64,000 nt of DNA from an uncultured Desulfobacter sp. (GCF_963666145.1 NZ_OY762614.1:5508501-5572500); one strand, 5' to 3'; positions 25,864 to 34,721 are shown, numbered from the stretch's first letter. Notes: generated by a model not told the origin, from the letters alone. Numbers and translations: made by a program.

Positions 25864-27222
25864 TTAATTATTATCTTTAATTTCTTTAAACACTTCTTCC
25901 ATGATCTCAAGGGCCCGGTCCAGGGTTTCCATGGGAATGTTCAGCGCCGGTTCAAACCGGATGCATTTGGCGTTGGACAGCGTTCCGGAGGTGATAACAC
26001 CACGTGAAAAGAGCCCTGCGGCCAAGTGGTAGCCGATCTCGTCGGAGACAAACTCCATGCCGATGAGAAGGCCTTTACCTGTGACCTTGTTCATAATACC
26101 GGGATAGGTATCTTTGAGTTCATTAAGGCGTTTCATGACATACACCCCTTTTTCGGCAGCCTGTTCGGCAAGACCTTCTTCCTGGAGTACTGTGATGGCT
26201 GCAAGGGCGGATGCGCAGGCCAGTGGGTTGCCGCCGGTGGTGGTGGTGTGCAGGAAGGGGTTGGGCTCCATTACTTCCCAGATGTCATGGGTGGAGAAAA
26301 ATCCAGACATGGGGACCACTCCGCCGCCAAGGGCCTTGCCAAAGCACATGATATCAGGGGTTACATCCCAGTGGTCCACACCGAAAATTTTGCCGGTGCG
26401 TCCGAATCCGGTCTGAACTTCATCAGCGATCAACAGCACGCCGTAATGGTCGCAAAGCTGGCGTAGGCGGGGCCAGAAATCATCCGGAGGTACAATGGCA
26501 CCCGCCTCTCCCTGGATAGGTTCGGCCACAACAGCAGCAATGCCGTTACCCACCTGTTTGCTGGTTTTAAGCAGACGTTCAACTTCATCGGCATCGCCAA
26601 ATGGGGTATGCTGAACCCCCTCAAGCAGGGGCAGCAGCGGCTGACGAAAGACATTTTTACCCATGAGCGAAAGCGACCCCAGGGTTTTCCCGTGGAATCC
26701 TTTGAGCATGGCAATGAATCCCTTATTGCCGGTGTATAGTTTTGCAAGTTTCATGGCGCCTTCCACTGCTTCCGTGCCGGAGTTGGCAAAAAAACCGTAC
26801 TGGATATCTCCGGGGGTCAGCATGCCGATGACTTGTGCAAGCTTTGCCCGCAAAGGATCCAGCATTTCCTGGCTGTACTGGGGGCTTCTGCCTAACTGTG
26901 CTTTTACCGCCTCCACAATTTTGGGGTGCCGGATGCCGAAGGAGTAAAGACCGAAACCGCCAAGCAGATCAATATATTCACGTCCAAGAATGTCTTTGAG
27001 GATAGAGCCCTGGCCCGTCCACTCCGTGACGGCAAAGCTTCCTTCTTCGGTGACCGATTTGCGGTATTCCAGGAACCCTTTGTTGACATGGTTCCGGAAG
27101 TTGGCCACCGTCTCTTTGGCCACGGCTTCCCTTTCCTGCCGGGTAATATCCGCATCATTTTTTTTAATCAGGTCAACGTATTTGTTTGCTTCTTTAAACG
27201 CTTGGGTAATATCCCTGCTCAT
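25864..27222 (-). CDS. Putrescine aminotransferase-type class III transaminase
   Basis: A fold-type I, class III PLP enzyme of 452 residues. The PLP Lys lies in the MCFGKALGGGVVPMSG segment, with the Asp of IADEVQTGFGRTG holding the pyridine nitrogen and FFANSGTEAVEGAMKLA contacting the phosphate. The N-terminal part resembles PatA (YgjG), which makes 4-aminobutanal from putrescine. Cluster context (agmatine deiminase, amidase, aminobutyraldehyde dehydrogenase and polyamine uptake) supports putrescine as donor, but ornithine or 4-aminobutyrate cannot be excluded. A TetR-type operator lies 77 bases upstream of its start. Confidence 0.85.
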   Translation of the reverse strand: MSRDITQAFKEANKYVDLIKKNDADITRQEREAVAKETVANFRNHVNKGFLEYRKSVTEEGSFAVTEWTGQGSILKDILGREYIDLLGGFGLYSFGIRHPKIVEAVKAQLGRSPQYSQEMLDPLRAKLAQVIGMLTPGDIQYGFFANSGTEAVEGAMKLAKLYTGNKGFIAMLKGFHGKTLGSLSLMGKNVFRQPLLPLLEGVQHTPFGDADEVERLLKTSKQVGNGIAAVVAEPIQGEAGAIVPPDDFWPRLRQLCDHYGVLLIADEVQTGFGRTGKIFGVDHWDVTPDIMCFGKALGGGVVPMSGFFSTHDIWEVMEPNPFLHTTTTGGNPLACASALAAITVLQEEGLAEQAAEKGVYVMKRLNELKDTYPGIMNKVTGKGLLIGMEFVSDEIGYHLAAGLFSRGVITSGTLSNAKCIRFEPALNIPMETLDRALEIMEEVFKEIKDNN

Positions 27223-27298
27223 TTTGTTTTATTCCTTTTCTCCCTACATTTAAGTAAAAAGTGTTTTAAGGTTTTAGTTTTTATAATGTTATCTTATT

Positions 27299-27318
27299 TT
27301 TACTGAATGATCAGTAAA
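27299..27318. promoter_or_regulatory. Probable TetR operator upstream of the aminotransferase gene
   Basis: A perfect 8-4-8 palindrome, TTTACTGA-ATGA-TCAGTAAA. It matches palindromes upstream of potA and of the TetR gene itself (TTxACTGA-N4-TCAGTxAA). It lies about 77-96 bases before the aminotransferase start on the minus strand, in an AT-rich promoter region, so binding by the cluster's TetR protein is likely. Confidence 0.7.
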
Positions 27319-27369
27319 TAATATTTTTATAGCTGTTGATGTTTATTATTGTCTTGTTTGTCTGTTTAA

Positions 27370-28908
27370 TTACAGGGTTTCTGTATTGTACAGTTTGCCT
27401 TTGGCAAAAACTTTTTCAATGTTGATTTTGCTGATATCCTGGGGTGCTACCTGCCCGGGGTTGCGATCCAGGACGATAAATTCAGCTTTCATGCCTGGTT
27501 TAAGAGATCCCCTTTCATTCTCTTCAAAAACGCTGTAGGCGGCAGCGGTAGTGAACATCTGAATCGCTTCGTTCAGGGTGGTACGTTCCGGCGCATAGGG
27601 GTGGCATACCGCTGCCTGGATCCCTGCAAGGGGGGTATAGGGTGTTACTGGGGAGTCGGATCCGCCGCAGATCACCACCCCTGCATCCAGGATGGTTCGG
27701 TAGGGGTGCAGCCGTTTGTGGCGGGACGGCCCGAGCATTTGCTCATAAAACGTCTGGTTCTGCATAAGATAGGGGAAAAATGCCGGCTGCATGGCGGCAA
27801 TAATTCCTGCTTTGGCCATGCGTTCAATCTGGGTGGTGGTGGGGATTTCAAAATGTTCAATGCGGTGGCGATGATCCGTGCGGGGATATTTTGCCAGGGC
27901 CTTTTCCATGGCGTGCAGCACCTGTTCAATGGCGGCTTCAGCTTCACAGTGCACGGCAATCTGCAGGCCTTTGGCATGGGCTTCACAGATAAATTCATCC
28001 ATCTGTGCCTGGGTAAAGGTTAAGGCGCCGTAATTGTCGGGCTGATTCGTGTACGGTTCGAATAACGCTGCCGTATAGCAGTCAATGGCGCCGTCGGCAA
28101 AAATACATCCGCCGATGCGCGTTAACCCCAAATCCAGACTTGACTGCACGTCCCGGTTCTGGTTCCAGTGTACAGTATGGAGGGGCAGATCCTGGTGATG
28201 CCGGTGGAAAAAGGTTGAAAATTCAGGCTCCCCGTCCTTTCCCTCAAGGCAGTGCAGACAGGTGATGCCACTTTTCAATGCTTTGCGGGCTGCCAGTTCA
28301 TAGCCTCTGACAATCGTATCTTTGGAGATCATACGGTCAATCTGGGGCATTACAAAGGCAAGGGAGGCCGGGTCCCGGACCAGTCCGGTCATCCGGCCGT
28401 TTTCCGTGTCCACTCCGTCCATTTCACCTGTCACACCCAGGGCATTTATGGCCAAGGTGTTCAGGGATAAAAAGTGAAGAGATGTATGGACCACAGCCAG
28501 CGGAACATCCGGACAGACCGCGTCCAGTTCGGCTGTATCGGGCATTCGTTTTTCCTGCACCAGCTGGTCGTTTAAACGGTAGGCCAGCACCCATTCGCCT
28601 TTTCCCAATGTTTTACGGTGTGCCGCAATACGGTCAAATGCCTCGGCAAAACAGGTGCAACCGCTCAGATCCGCACTGCCGAGCACCTGACCCGTCCATT
28701 CTAAATGCTGATGGGTATCAATAAATCCGGGCAGCACCGTTTTCCCGCCCAGATCCATAACCTGTACAGACCCCTCGGGGTAAAGCGCCACAAGTTTATC
28801 ATGATCGCCCATAGCCTCTATGATATCACCATCCACCACCATGGCAGAAAATTGAGGCCGGGTTTGATCCAGGCTAATACCCTCTATATTGGTAAAAAGT
28901 GTTTTCAT
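27370..28908 (-). CDS. Amidohydrolase, YtcJ-like metal-dependent hydrolase
   Basis: A TIM-barrel amidohydrolase of the YtcJ family, 512 residues. It carries the metal motif region GFIDTHQHLEW near residue 65, an IAVHCEAEAAI segment later, a DHRHRIEHFEI segment, and a final GGSDSPVTPYTPLAGIQAA that holds the last Asp ligand. These enzymes hydrolyse amide-type bonds of small molecules in the cytoplasm. The place in a putrescine cluster suggests a polyamine conjugate or acetylated polyamine as substrate, but this is only inference. No signal peptide is present. It lies downstream of the polyamine transporter genes, separated from potD by a palindromic repeat. Confidence 0.7.
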   Translation of the reverse strand: MKTLFTNIEGISLDQTRPQFSAMVVDGDIIEAMGDHDKLVALYPEGSVQVMDLGGKTVLPGFIDTHQHLEWTGQVLGSADLSGCTCFAEAFDRIAAHRKTLGKGEWVLAYRLNDQLVQEKRMPDTAELDAVCPDVPLAVVHTSLHFLSLNTLAINALGVTGEMDGVDTENGRMTGLVRDPASLAFVMPQIDRMISKDTIVRGYELAARKALKSGITCLHCLEGKDGEPEFSTFFHRHHQDLPLHTVHWNQNRDVQSSLDLGLTRIGGCIFADGAIDCYTAALFEPYTNQPDNYGALTFTQAQMDEFICEAHAKGLQIAVHCEAEAAIEQVLHAMEKALAKYPRTDHRHRIEHFEIPTTTQIERMAKAGIIAAMQPAFFPYLMQNQTFYEQMLGPSRHKRLHPYRTILDAGVVICGGSDSPVTPYTPLAGIQAAVCHPYAPERTTLNEAIQMFTTAAAYSVFEENERGSLKPGMKAEFIVLDRNPGQVAPQDISKINIEKVFAKGKLYNTETL

Positions 28909-28942
28909 ATCATCTCACGTTAAAACACTAAGATAACGTCGG

Positions 28943-29064
28943 GTTTGGATGGATATTTGCCCATAGGCAAGGCGCAAGGACCGTTGTAACCGGAGCAACC
29001 TCATGGTTGTGAGGATTACAACGGTCCGCAGCAATGCCGCAGATGGGTGAATATCCGTCCAAAC
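28943..29064. repeat. Nested palindromic repeat, copy 2
   Basis: A 122-base element with the same plan as the copy at 25723: outer arms GTTTGGATGGATAT and ATATCCGTCCAAAC (one mismatch), a GCAAGGCGCA segment, an inner perfect 12-bp stem GGACCGTTGTAA (28978-28989) with its complement (29016-29027), and the core CCGGAGCAACCT then CATGGTTGTGAGGA between. The core differs from copy 1 by a single base and is inverted relative to it. It ends 1 base before the stop region of potD and fills the gap to the amidohydrolase gene. Confidence 0.85.
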
Positions 29065-29065
29065 G

Positions 29066-30121
29066 CTATCTGGTTTTGATCATTGTCCACAACTCATCGT
29101 AATACCGGTTATTCTTTCCAAGGTCGGTAATAAATTCAAGGGTCTTCATGGTCTCTTCACTAGGATAAATCGCCGGATTGGTCAGATCCTCAGGCGTGAT
29201 AAATTCCTTGGCAGCCTTGTTGGGTGTGGCATACTGGGTCCAGTTTGAAAGTGCGGCGCCATTGTGGGCATCCAGAACCCAGTTGATGAATGTGTGTGCA
29301 TAGTCCACATGGGGGGCACCCGCAGGAATGGTCATGTTGTCTGCCCAGATCACGCCGCCTTCCTTGGGATTGGCAAAGACAACCTGGTCAGGGTGGTCAG
29401 CCACGGCCCGCAGGGCATCGCCGTTATAAACCAGGGCAGCAACGGCAGTGCCTGCAACCACCTTGGAACGACCGCCGGTTCCCACATCAAATCCGGCAAA
29501 GTATTTGCTGGATTTGGTCTCGATCATCATGTCGGCAAGGGCTTTGAGCTCCCCCTTGTCCAGGGTGTTAACGCTTTTGCCCATATATTTCAGGGCAATG
29601 CCCAGCATTTCACGGATGGAGTCAATCATTACCACAGGACCCTTGCGGGAGGCCGGATCAAAAAATAAAGATGTGGACGCCACGTAGTCGTCGCCCAGCT
29701 TCTTTTTATCATAGAGCATGCCCACGGTGCCCCACTGATAGGGTGCAGTGTAAACGTTGCCCGGATCATAAGCTGCGTTCCGGAAAGAGGGTTCCAGGTT
29801 TGCCAGGTTCGGTAATTTTGAATGATCCAGCTTCTGAAGCAGGTTCAGCTTGATCATGGTGTTGATGATGTAGTCGGACGGAACAACCACGTCATACTGA
29901 TTGACACCACCGGCCTGGAGTTTGGCAACAAGCTCTTCGGTGGATTCGTAAAGCTCTACTCGGCTTTTGATGCCGGTATCTTTTTTAAAGTTGTCCATAA
30001 AGTTCTCGGGCATATATTCACTCCAGATCAGGACTCGAAGCTCGTCCGCAGCAAAAGAGGCCGCCGGCAACTGCAGACATACGGCAAACACCAGCAATAG
30101 GGTTAAGGTTATTTTTTTCAT
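29066..30121 (-). CDS. potD: Polyamine ABC transporter substrate-binding protein
   Basis: A periplasmic binding protein of 351 residues with a signal peptide (cleavage near SFAAD, about residue 25). Segments typical of PotD/PotF are ELRVLIWSEYMPENF, the YDVVVPSDYIINTM strand, YTAPYQWGTVGMLYDKKKL, and GGVIWADNMTIPAGAP. These bind putrescine and/or spermidine through Trp and acidic residues. It is the last gene of the potABCD operon on the minus strand, beside putrescine-degrading enzymes. Whether spermidine or putrescine is preferred cannot be told from sequence alone. Confidence 0.9.
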   Translation of the reverse strand: MKKITLTLLLVFAVCLQLPAASFAADELRVLIWSEYMPENFMDNFKKDTGIKSRVELYESTEELVAKLQAGGVNQYDVVVPSDYIINTMIKLNLLQKLDHSKLPNLANLEPSFRNAAYDPGNVYTAPYQWGTVGMLYDKKKLGDDYVASTSLFFDPASRKGPVVMIDSIREMLGIALKYMGKSVNTLDKGELKALADMMIETKSSKYFAGFDVGTGGRSKVVAGTAVAALVYNGDALRAVADHPDQVVFANPKEGGVIWADNMTIPAGAPHVDYAHTFINWVLDAHNGAALSNWTQYATPNKAAKEFITPEDLTNPAIYPSEETMKTLEFITDLGKNNRYYDELWTMIKTR

Positions 30122-30140
30122 GTTTTTCTCCTTTTATTAT

Positions 30141-30935
30141 TTAGGTATCTTTGCTGGAAATTTTCTGTGAAAGAATAACCAGCGTAATGGTTGCAAAAAT
30201 GCCAACGGTCGACAGGGCATGGATCTTGGGCGTAATACCCCGGTGAACTTCACCGTAAATATACAGAGGCAGGGTGACAGAAGTGGGCCCGGCCGTAAAA
30301 AAGCTGATGATAAAGTCATCAAGGGAGAGGGTTAAAGCTAGCATAGCCCCGGACACGATGCCCGGCATCATTAACGGCAGCAGCACATGCCGAAAGGTAT
30401 ACCAGTTGGAGGCATACAGATCCCTTGAGGCCTCTTCGATTTCATTGTTAAAGGCTGCAAGCCGGCTTTTGACCACCAGGGCCACAAAGGCCACCTGAAA
30501 GGTGACGTGTCCGATGATCATGGTCACAAGTCCGGGTTCGAATATGGAAGAGATCGAACGCAGACAAGTAAAGGCAATGACCAGGGCACCGGCAAAAACA
30601 ATCTCCGGGGTGATGACCGGCAGATAGAGGTTGATGTCAAAAAAGGTCATTACTTTCTTGGACCATGGAAAACGGGCCAGGCCCATGGCAAGGGCGGTGC
30701 CTAGGATTGTGGCAATGAGGGTGGAGACCACAGCCAAAATAACGGTGTTGATGCAGGCTTCAATGACCAGGTCATCATGGACCAGTTTTGCATACCAGTC
30801 CAGGCTGAACCCGCCCCAGTGAATGCCGAAACGCGACGCATTGAAAGAGTAAACCATAACGGCCAGCAACGGCGTGTAGAGAAACAGATAAGTTGCAATG
30901 GCCAGAAGTTTGTAACGCATTCCCAATTTCAACAT
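30141..30935 (-). CDS. potC: Polyamine ABC transporter permease PotC
   Basis: An inner-membrane permease of 264 residues with about six helices. The EAA-type loop (EEASRDLYASNWYTFRHVLLP) that contacts the ATPase is present near residue 165, and the family's LALSLDDFIISFFTAGP follows. It pairs with PotB to form the channel. Its start overlaps the PotB stop by one base, so the two are translationally coupled. Confidence 0.9.
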   Translation of the reverse strand: MLKLGMRYKLLAIATYLFLYTPLLAVMVYSFNASRFGIHWGGFSLDWYAKLVHDDLVIEACINTVILAVVSTLIATILGTALAMGLARFPWSKKVMTFFDINLYLPVITPEIVFAGALVIAFTCLRSISSIFEPGLVTMIIGHVTFQVAFVALVVKSRLAAFNNEIEEASRDLYASNWYTFRHVLLPLMMPGIVSGAMLALTLSLDDFIISFFTAGPTSVTLPLYIYGEVHRGITPKIHALSTVGIFATITLVILSQKISSKDT

Positions 30936-31849
30936 TATACCATCTCCATTTTTTGGCCTTTGCGGTTCAATATGACCAGGGCAATAAGGGTTAAAGACAT
31001 GAGCGCAAGGCTGACCGCCGCACCAAACGGCCAGTCACGGCTTTTGCCGAACTGCTGCTGGATCAGGTTGCCCACCAGCATATATTTGGCCCCGCCCAGA
31101 AGATCCGGAATAAGGAACATGCCCATGGCCGGTACAAAGGTCAGAATGGCGCCCACGGAAAGTCCCGGCAGGGTCTGGGGTAAAATGGCCTGACGGAACA
31201 CCCGCAATTTGCCGCAGTAAAGATCGTTCGCCGCTTCCACCAGGCTCCAGTCCAGTTTTTCGACACTGGAATACAAGGGCAGGGCCACAAATGGCAGAAA
31301 CGCGCTGATCATGCCGATATATACCGCAAACGAACTGGGGTATAACGGACTGTCCGGGGGCACCAGGTGCAGCCAGGATGCCATTTTTGCAATGGGCAGC
31401 CCCGGTGCCAGAACAATCTGCCAGGCATAGGTCCGGATCACCAGGTTGGTCCAGAAGGGGATGATCAGTGCTGTGAGCCACAAATACCGGGTTGCCTTAT
31501 CCCGTGTTGAGATAAAAAAGGCTAAAGGGTAAGACAGAATAATGCACACGATGGTGGTAATAAATCCGGCAATGACCGAACGTAACAGGATTTTCAAATA
31601 GTCCGGGCTCCAGCCGAACAGGCTGTATCCTGCCAGTCGTTTGTAGTTTTCCAGGGTGGCGACCCATTCGATCTCACCGTAGGCACCCCGGGTGGTAAAA
31701 CTGATTACAATCAATGACAGTGCGGGTATGGAAAGAAAAAGCATGATCCAAAGCATGCCCGGAGCAATGCGCAGAAGGCCTTTGGTTCTTATTTTTCCGG
31801 GTGTAGACAGCTCCCCGTAGAGTATTTCCGGTTTATCTATAATTTTCAC
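30935..31849 (-). CDS. potB: Polyamine ABC transporter permease PotB
   Basis: A 304-residue permease. After a short N-terminal cytoplasmic part, six helices follow, including PGMLWIMLFLSIPALSLIVISF. The LVEAANDLYCGKLRVFRQAILPQTLPGL segment region is the EAA loop that couples to PotA. Together with PotC it would import polyamines. It starts 31 bases after the PotA stop on the same strand. Confidence 0.9.
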   Translation of the reverse strand: MKIIDKPEILYGELSTPGKIRTKGLLRIAPGMLWIMLFLSIPALSLIVISFTTRGAYGEIEWVATLENYKRLAGYSLFGWSPDYLKILLRSVIAGFITTIVCIILSYPLAFFISTRDKATRYLWLTALIIPFWTNLVIRTYAWQIVLAPGLPIAKMASWLHLVPPDSPLYPSSFAVYIGMISAFLPFVALPLYSSVEKLDWSLVEAANDLYCGKLRVFRQAILPQTLPGLSVGAILTFVPAMGMFLIPDLLGGAKYMLVGNLIQQQFGKSRDWPFGAAVSLALMSLTLIALVILNRKGQKMEMV

Positions 31850-31880
31850 AGGATTGTAGCTCCTTGAATTTTTATTGTGA

Positions 31881-32909
31881 TTAATCGTCTATGGTTACCA
31901 GCGCTTCTTGCAACAATTCCACCCAGATCTCATCGCCGATTTCAATTTTGCGGTGGGGGGCAGTTCGTATGCGCAGGTTGCCGGTTTCAAGGGTGAGGTT
32001 CTGATAGGTGCCCCGGTAGTATTTTTCAGTGACACGGGACCGGATTCCGTTTTGGGCGGGCTTTTCTCCACGCAGCCTGACACCCTCGGGGCGGATGACA
32101 AGAGAGCCTTTTTCCCATTCAGGCATGATATTCGGCACAAATTCACCAAAACTTGACCGAAGAACATTTCCCTGGCGCTCAACGCCAAAGATATTTGCCG
32201 TGCCGATGAATTCGGCCACAAACCGGCAGTTGGGCTGGGTGTAAATTTCTGAAGGCGTGCCACACTGCAGGATGTGCCCGTCTTTCATGACGGCAATACG
32301 GTCGGAAACCGTCAACGCCTCTTCCTGGTCATGGGTGACCAGGATAAAATTTTTCTTAAGCCGCAGCTGCAGTCGACGAAGCTGCTCCTGAAGCTGAACC
32401 CTTAACTTGGCGTCCAGGGCGGACATGGGTTCGTCGAGCAGCAGGATTTCCGGTTCGCACACCAAGGCCCTGGCCATGGAGACCCGCTGGCGCTGGCCAC
32501 CGGAAAGCTGATCTGGATAGCGGTCAGCAAATTGTTCAATCTCCAGCATTGCCAGCATTTTTTCCACTTTAGGGGCAATTTGTGTTTCCGGTACTTTTCG
32601 TGAACGCAGGCCAAAGGCAATATTGTCGTAGTTCTTCAGGTGGGGAAAAAGCGCATAACTTTGAAAGACCGTATTCACCGGACGTTTGTTAGCCGGGATA
32701 TCAAGAATGGGATTTCCGTTTAAAAAAAGATTGCCGTCGGATGCGGTCTCAAGACCTGCAATGATTCTTAAAAGGGTGGTTTTCCCGCAGCCTGACGGAC
32801 CAAGAAGTGTAAAAAGTTCTCCCTGGTTGATGCGCAGATCTACATTGTTAAGTGCTTTCACTTCACCGTAATTTTTGTGTAACCCACACGCTTCAAGACA
32901 ATATTCCAT
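31881..32909 (-). CDS. potA: Polyamine ABC transporter ATP-binding protein
   Basis: An ABC ATPase of 342 residues with Walker A (GPSGCGKTT), the Q-loop, the signature LSGGQRQRVSMARAL, Walker B (EILLLDEPMSALDA) and the switch His (LVTHDQEEAL). A C-terminal TOBE-type domain follows, as in the spermidine/putrescine importers. The ATG at 32909 is chosen because an AGGTGA site precedes it; an alternative TTG at 32942 has no clear site. A TetR-type operator lies about 110 bases upstream, and this gene heads the potABCD operon. Confidence 0.9.
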   Translation of the reverse strand: MEYCLEACGLHKNYGEVKALNNVDLRINQGELFTLLGPSGCGKTTLLRIIAGLETASDGNLFLNGNPILDIPANKRPVNTVFQSYALFPHLKNYDNIAFGLRSRKVPETQIAPKVEKMLAMLEIEQFADRYPDQLSGGQRQRVSMARALVCEPEILLLDEPMSALDAKLRVQLQEQLRRLQLRLKKNFILVTHDQEEALTVSDRIAVMKDGHILQCGTPSEIYTQPNCRFVAEFIGTANIFGVERQGNVLRSSFGEFVPNIMPEWEKGSLVIRPEGVRLRGEKPAQNGIRSRVTEKYYRGTYQNLTLETGNLRIRTAPHRKIEIGDEIWVELLQEALVTIDD

Positions 32910-33020
32910 GTTGTCACCTGAGTTTTTAAGTTTAATCTTCAATGTGTTGTTAATTTAGTTTGTGTCGTGTTCAAGGCGGAGTCCGGGTGCCTGTATGCCA
33001 GGCAATCCCAAGTTTCCTGT

Positions 33021-33040
33021 TTTACTGAATAGTCAGTGAA
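33021..33040. promoter_or_regulatory. Probable TetR operator upstream of potA
   Basis: A near-perfect 8-4-8 palindrome, TTTACTGA-ATAG-TCAGTGAA (one half-site base differs), matching the site before the aminotransferase gene. It lies about 110-130 bases before the potA start and about 50 bases past the TetR stop, so it fits repression of the transport operon. Confidence 0.65.
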
Positions 33041-33090
33041 AATAATGAAGCGACGCATCCCTGATTCCTTTTTGGCAATTGTGCTTTTCA

Positions 33091-33699
33091 TTAAAAATTT
33101 CCACCCCTCAAGATTTCAATGGTTGCAGCTTTTGCCGTATCTGCAAAATCTTCAAAGGGTTTGCCCTCGTTTAAAAAATGGGTGTGAAACTCCAGGCCTT
33201 CCATAAGGGTCAGCACATAGTCCGCTGCTTTACGTTCGTCGCTTACCTTGATAACCCCTTCTTTGTTAAACACAATAAACGCGTCTTGCAGATAATCGCG
33301 AAACCAGCTGAACATGTCTCTAAGGATCTTGCGAATACCTTCATTCCTGAAGCTTTTGTAATAAAATCCAAAATGGACCCCTGGATCCACGGTACGGTTC
33401 CACTTGAAGCTGAAGACCAGGTCCATCAGTGCATCAAACCGCCGGTCACTGTCGGCTATCAGATCAAACGCAAGCATATGTTCCGCCTTGTATTTGGAGA
33501 TCAACAGCTCTATGAGTTCGCGCTGAAGGTTTTCTTTGTTTTTGAAATAGTGAAGGATCAGGGTCGGGTGAATATCTATGTACTCTGCAATTTTTCCGAT
33601 GGACGTGCCTTCAAACCCCTTTTCAATTAAAACCCTATAATACCCTTCAAGAATTTCAGGTTTCCTGGTTTCTGCATTTCGGTTTTTTCTGGTTGCCAT
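33091..33699 (-). CDS. TetR-family regulator, probable local repressor of the polyamine genes
   Basis: A 202-residue TetR-family protein. The N-terminal helix-turn-helix is clear (GFEGTSIGKIAEYIDIHP, then LILHYFKNKENLQ). The C-terminal helical domain binds an unknown ligand; a polyamine or an intermediate such as aminobutyraldehyde is the natural guess. The gene lies upstream of potABCD, on the same strand, and three palindromes of the same sequence lie before its own start, before potA and before the aminotransferase gene, as expected of an autoregulated repressor. Ligand and direction of control are inferred. Confidence 0.85.
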   Translation of the reverse strand: MATRKNRNAETRKPEILEGYYRVLIEKGFEGTSIGKIAEYIDIHPTLILHYFKNKENLQRELIELLISKYKAEHMLAFDLIADSDRRFDALMDLVFSFKWNRTVDPGVHFGFYYKSFRNEGIRKILRDMFSWFRDYLQDAFIVFNKEGVIKVSDERKAADYVLTLMEGLEFHTHFLNEGKPFEDFADTAKAATIEILRGGNF

Positions 33700-34055
33700 A
33701 TAAAAGAGTCCGCCTTAAAGGGTATTTTAGTTTTAGTATTAAAATATTTTTTGTATTTCAAAGTTACATTTTATGTATTCTTTACATTCACAAAATTGTA
33801 TTGTCAATAAAATTCACTGCTCATTCAGTTAAAAGAATAAAGCGTGCTAAAAAGAGAAGCGTGGTACATTGGTCAGGCCTGTTTTTAAATGAATGTTTGA
33901 TTTTGTTGCGGGTAAACCTGTGTGTTGATACATTATGTTTACCCTTGGATATAGTTCTGGGAAGACGGTGAATTCCCTGACCTAAAGGCGGGTTTCCCTT
34001 GATAATTGACCGTTGCAATGGTAATTGTACCTAACTTAACGAAAGAGGATAAAAA
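33700..34055. other. Divergent intergenic region holding the regulator's promoter
   Basis: A 356-base region between the TetR gene (minus) and the SH3 gene (plus). It contains the third TetR-type palindrome (33813-33832) about 115-135 bases before the regulator's start. The rest is AT-rich. An ATG-led SH3 gene on the plus strand follows; its promoter must lie here. No RNA gene is recognised. Confidence 0.5.
33813..33832. promoter_or_regulatory. Probable TetR autoregulatory operator
   Basis: An 8-4-8 imperfect palindrome, TTCACTGC-TCAT-TCAGTTAA, in the region before the TetR gene. It fits the consensus TTxACTGA-N4-TCAGTxAA of the other two sites with two changes. Its position suggests autoregulation. 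Confidence 0.55.
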
Positions 34056-34667
34056 ATGAGAGCAAAGTACCTGATTCTTACCTGTTTTTTCTTTTTTGCT
34101 ATAACAACCTGCGTTTACGCAAAGGCCATGTATGTATCCGGCGTCACCCGGATCACCATGCGCACGGGGCCAGATGTCACCCATAAAATTGTTTCCATGG
34201 TCACCTCAGGGGTAAAACTGCAGATTCTGGAGTACAACAAGGACTGGTCCATGGTACAGGACTCTGCCGGGAAAACCGGATGGGTGCTGACCCGTTTTCT
34301 TACCGATGACGTGCCCAAAGCCCTTTTGGTTGAACGGTATAAAAAAGAAAATGAACAACTGGCATCAAAACTTTCGGCAGCAGAAGAGACTGCAAATACC
34401 CTGGATATTGAGAACAAGTCGCTTAAGGAAATTGCGCAAAAATATAAAAAACTCAAAGATGCTTCGGCAAGCTACCTGAAGCTTGAGACCGAACATAAAG
34501 CGCTTTTGGAACAGTCCCGGGAACAGGAAGAACGTATTCAAAATCTTGAGCAAAGTATCAAAAGTGAAGTCAAACTCGGTCTGCTTTCCGGGGCCGGTGT
34601 TTTTATTGTGGGGCTGATTTTCGGCATGAGTACTCGCAAGAAAAAGAGAGGTTCCTTGTTATCCTGA
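34056..34667 (+). CDS. SH3-domain membrane protein (YgiM/TIGR04211 type)
   Basis: A signal peptide (residues 1-22) leads to a bacterial SH3 domain (about 25-88; TRITMRTGPDVTHKIVSMV, then WSMVQDSAGKTGWVLTRFL). A Glu/Lys-rich coiled coil (about 90-170) and a C-terminal TM helix (LGLLSGAGVFIVGLIFGM) with a positive tail follow. This order is that of the YgiM/TIGR04211 SH3 proteins, which are inner-membrane proteins with the SH3 domain in the periplasm. It lies divergent from the TetR gene and upstream of nadB. Its exact role is unknown. Confidence 0.85.
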   Translation: MRAKYLILTCFFFFAITTCVYAKAMYVSGVTRITMRTGPDVTHKIVSMVTSGVKLQILEYNKDWSMVQDSAGKTGWVLTRFLTDDVPKALLVERYKKENEQLASKLSAAEETANTLDIENKSLKEIAQKYKKLKDASASYLKLETEHKALLEQSREQEERIQNLEQSIKSEVKLGLLSGAGVFIVGLIFGMSTRKKKRGSLLS

Positions 34668-34721
34668 TCTAGCCTTACTGTTTTTTAACACCTTATAAAT
34701 ATAGTAAAGAAGTATTGAGAA

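Noticed and set aside
25723..29064. The two nested palindromes as integron attC sites
   Set aside because: No integrase is visible, the arms do not show the R'/R'' core-site pattern of attC, and the elements lie in one operon rather than ending cassettes.
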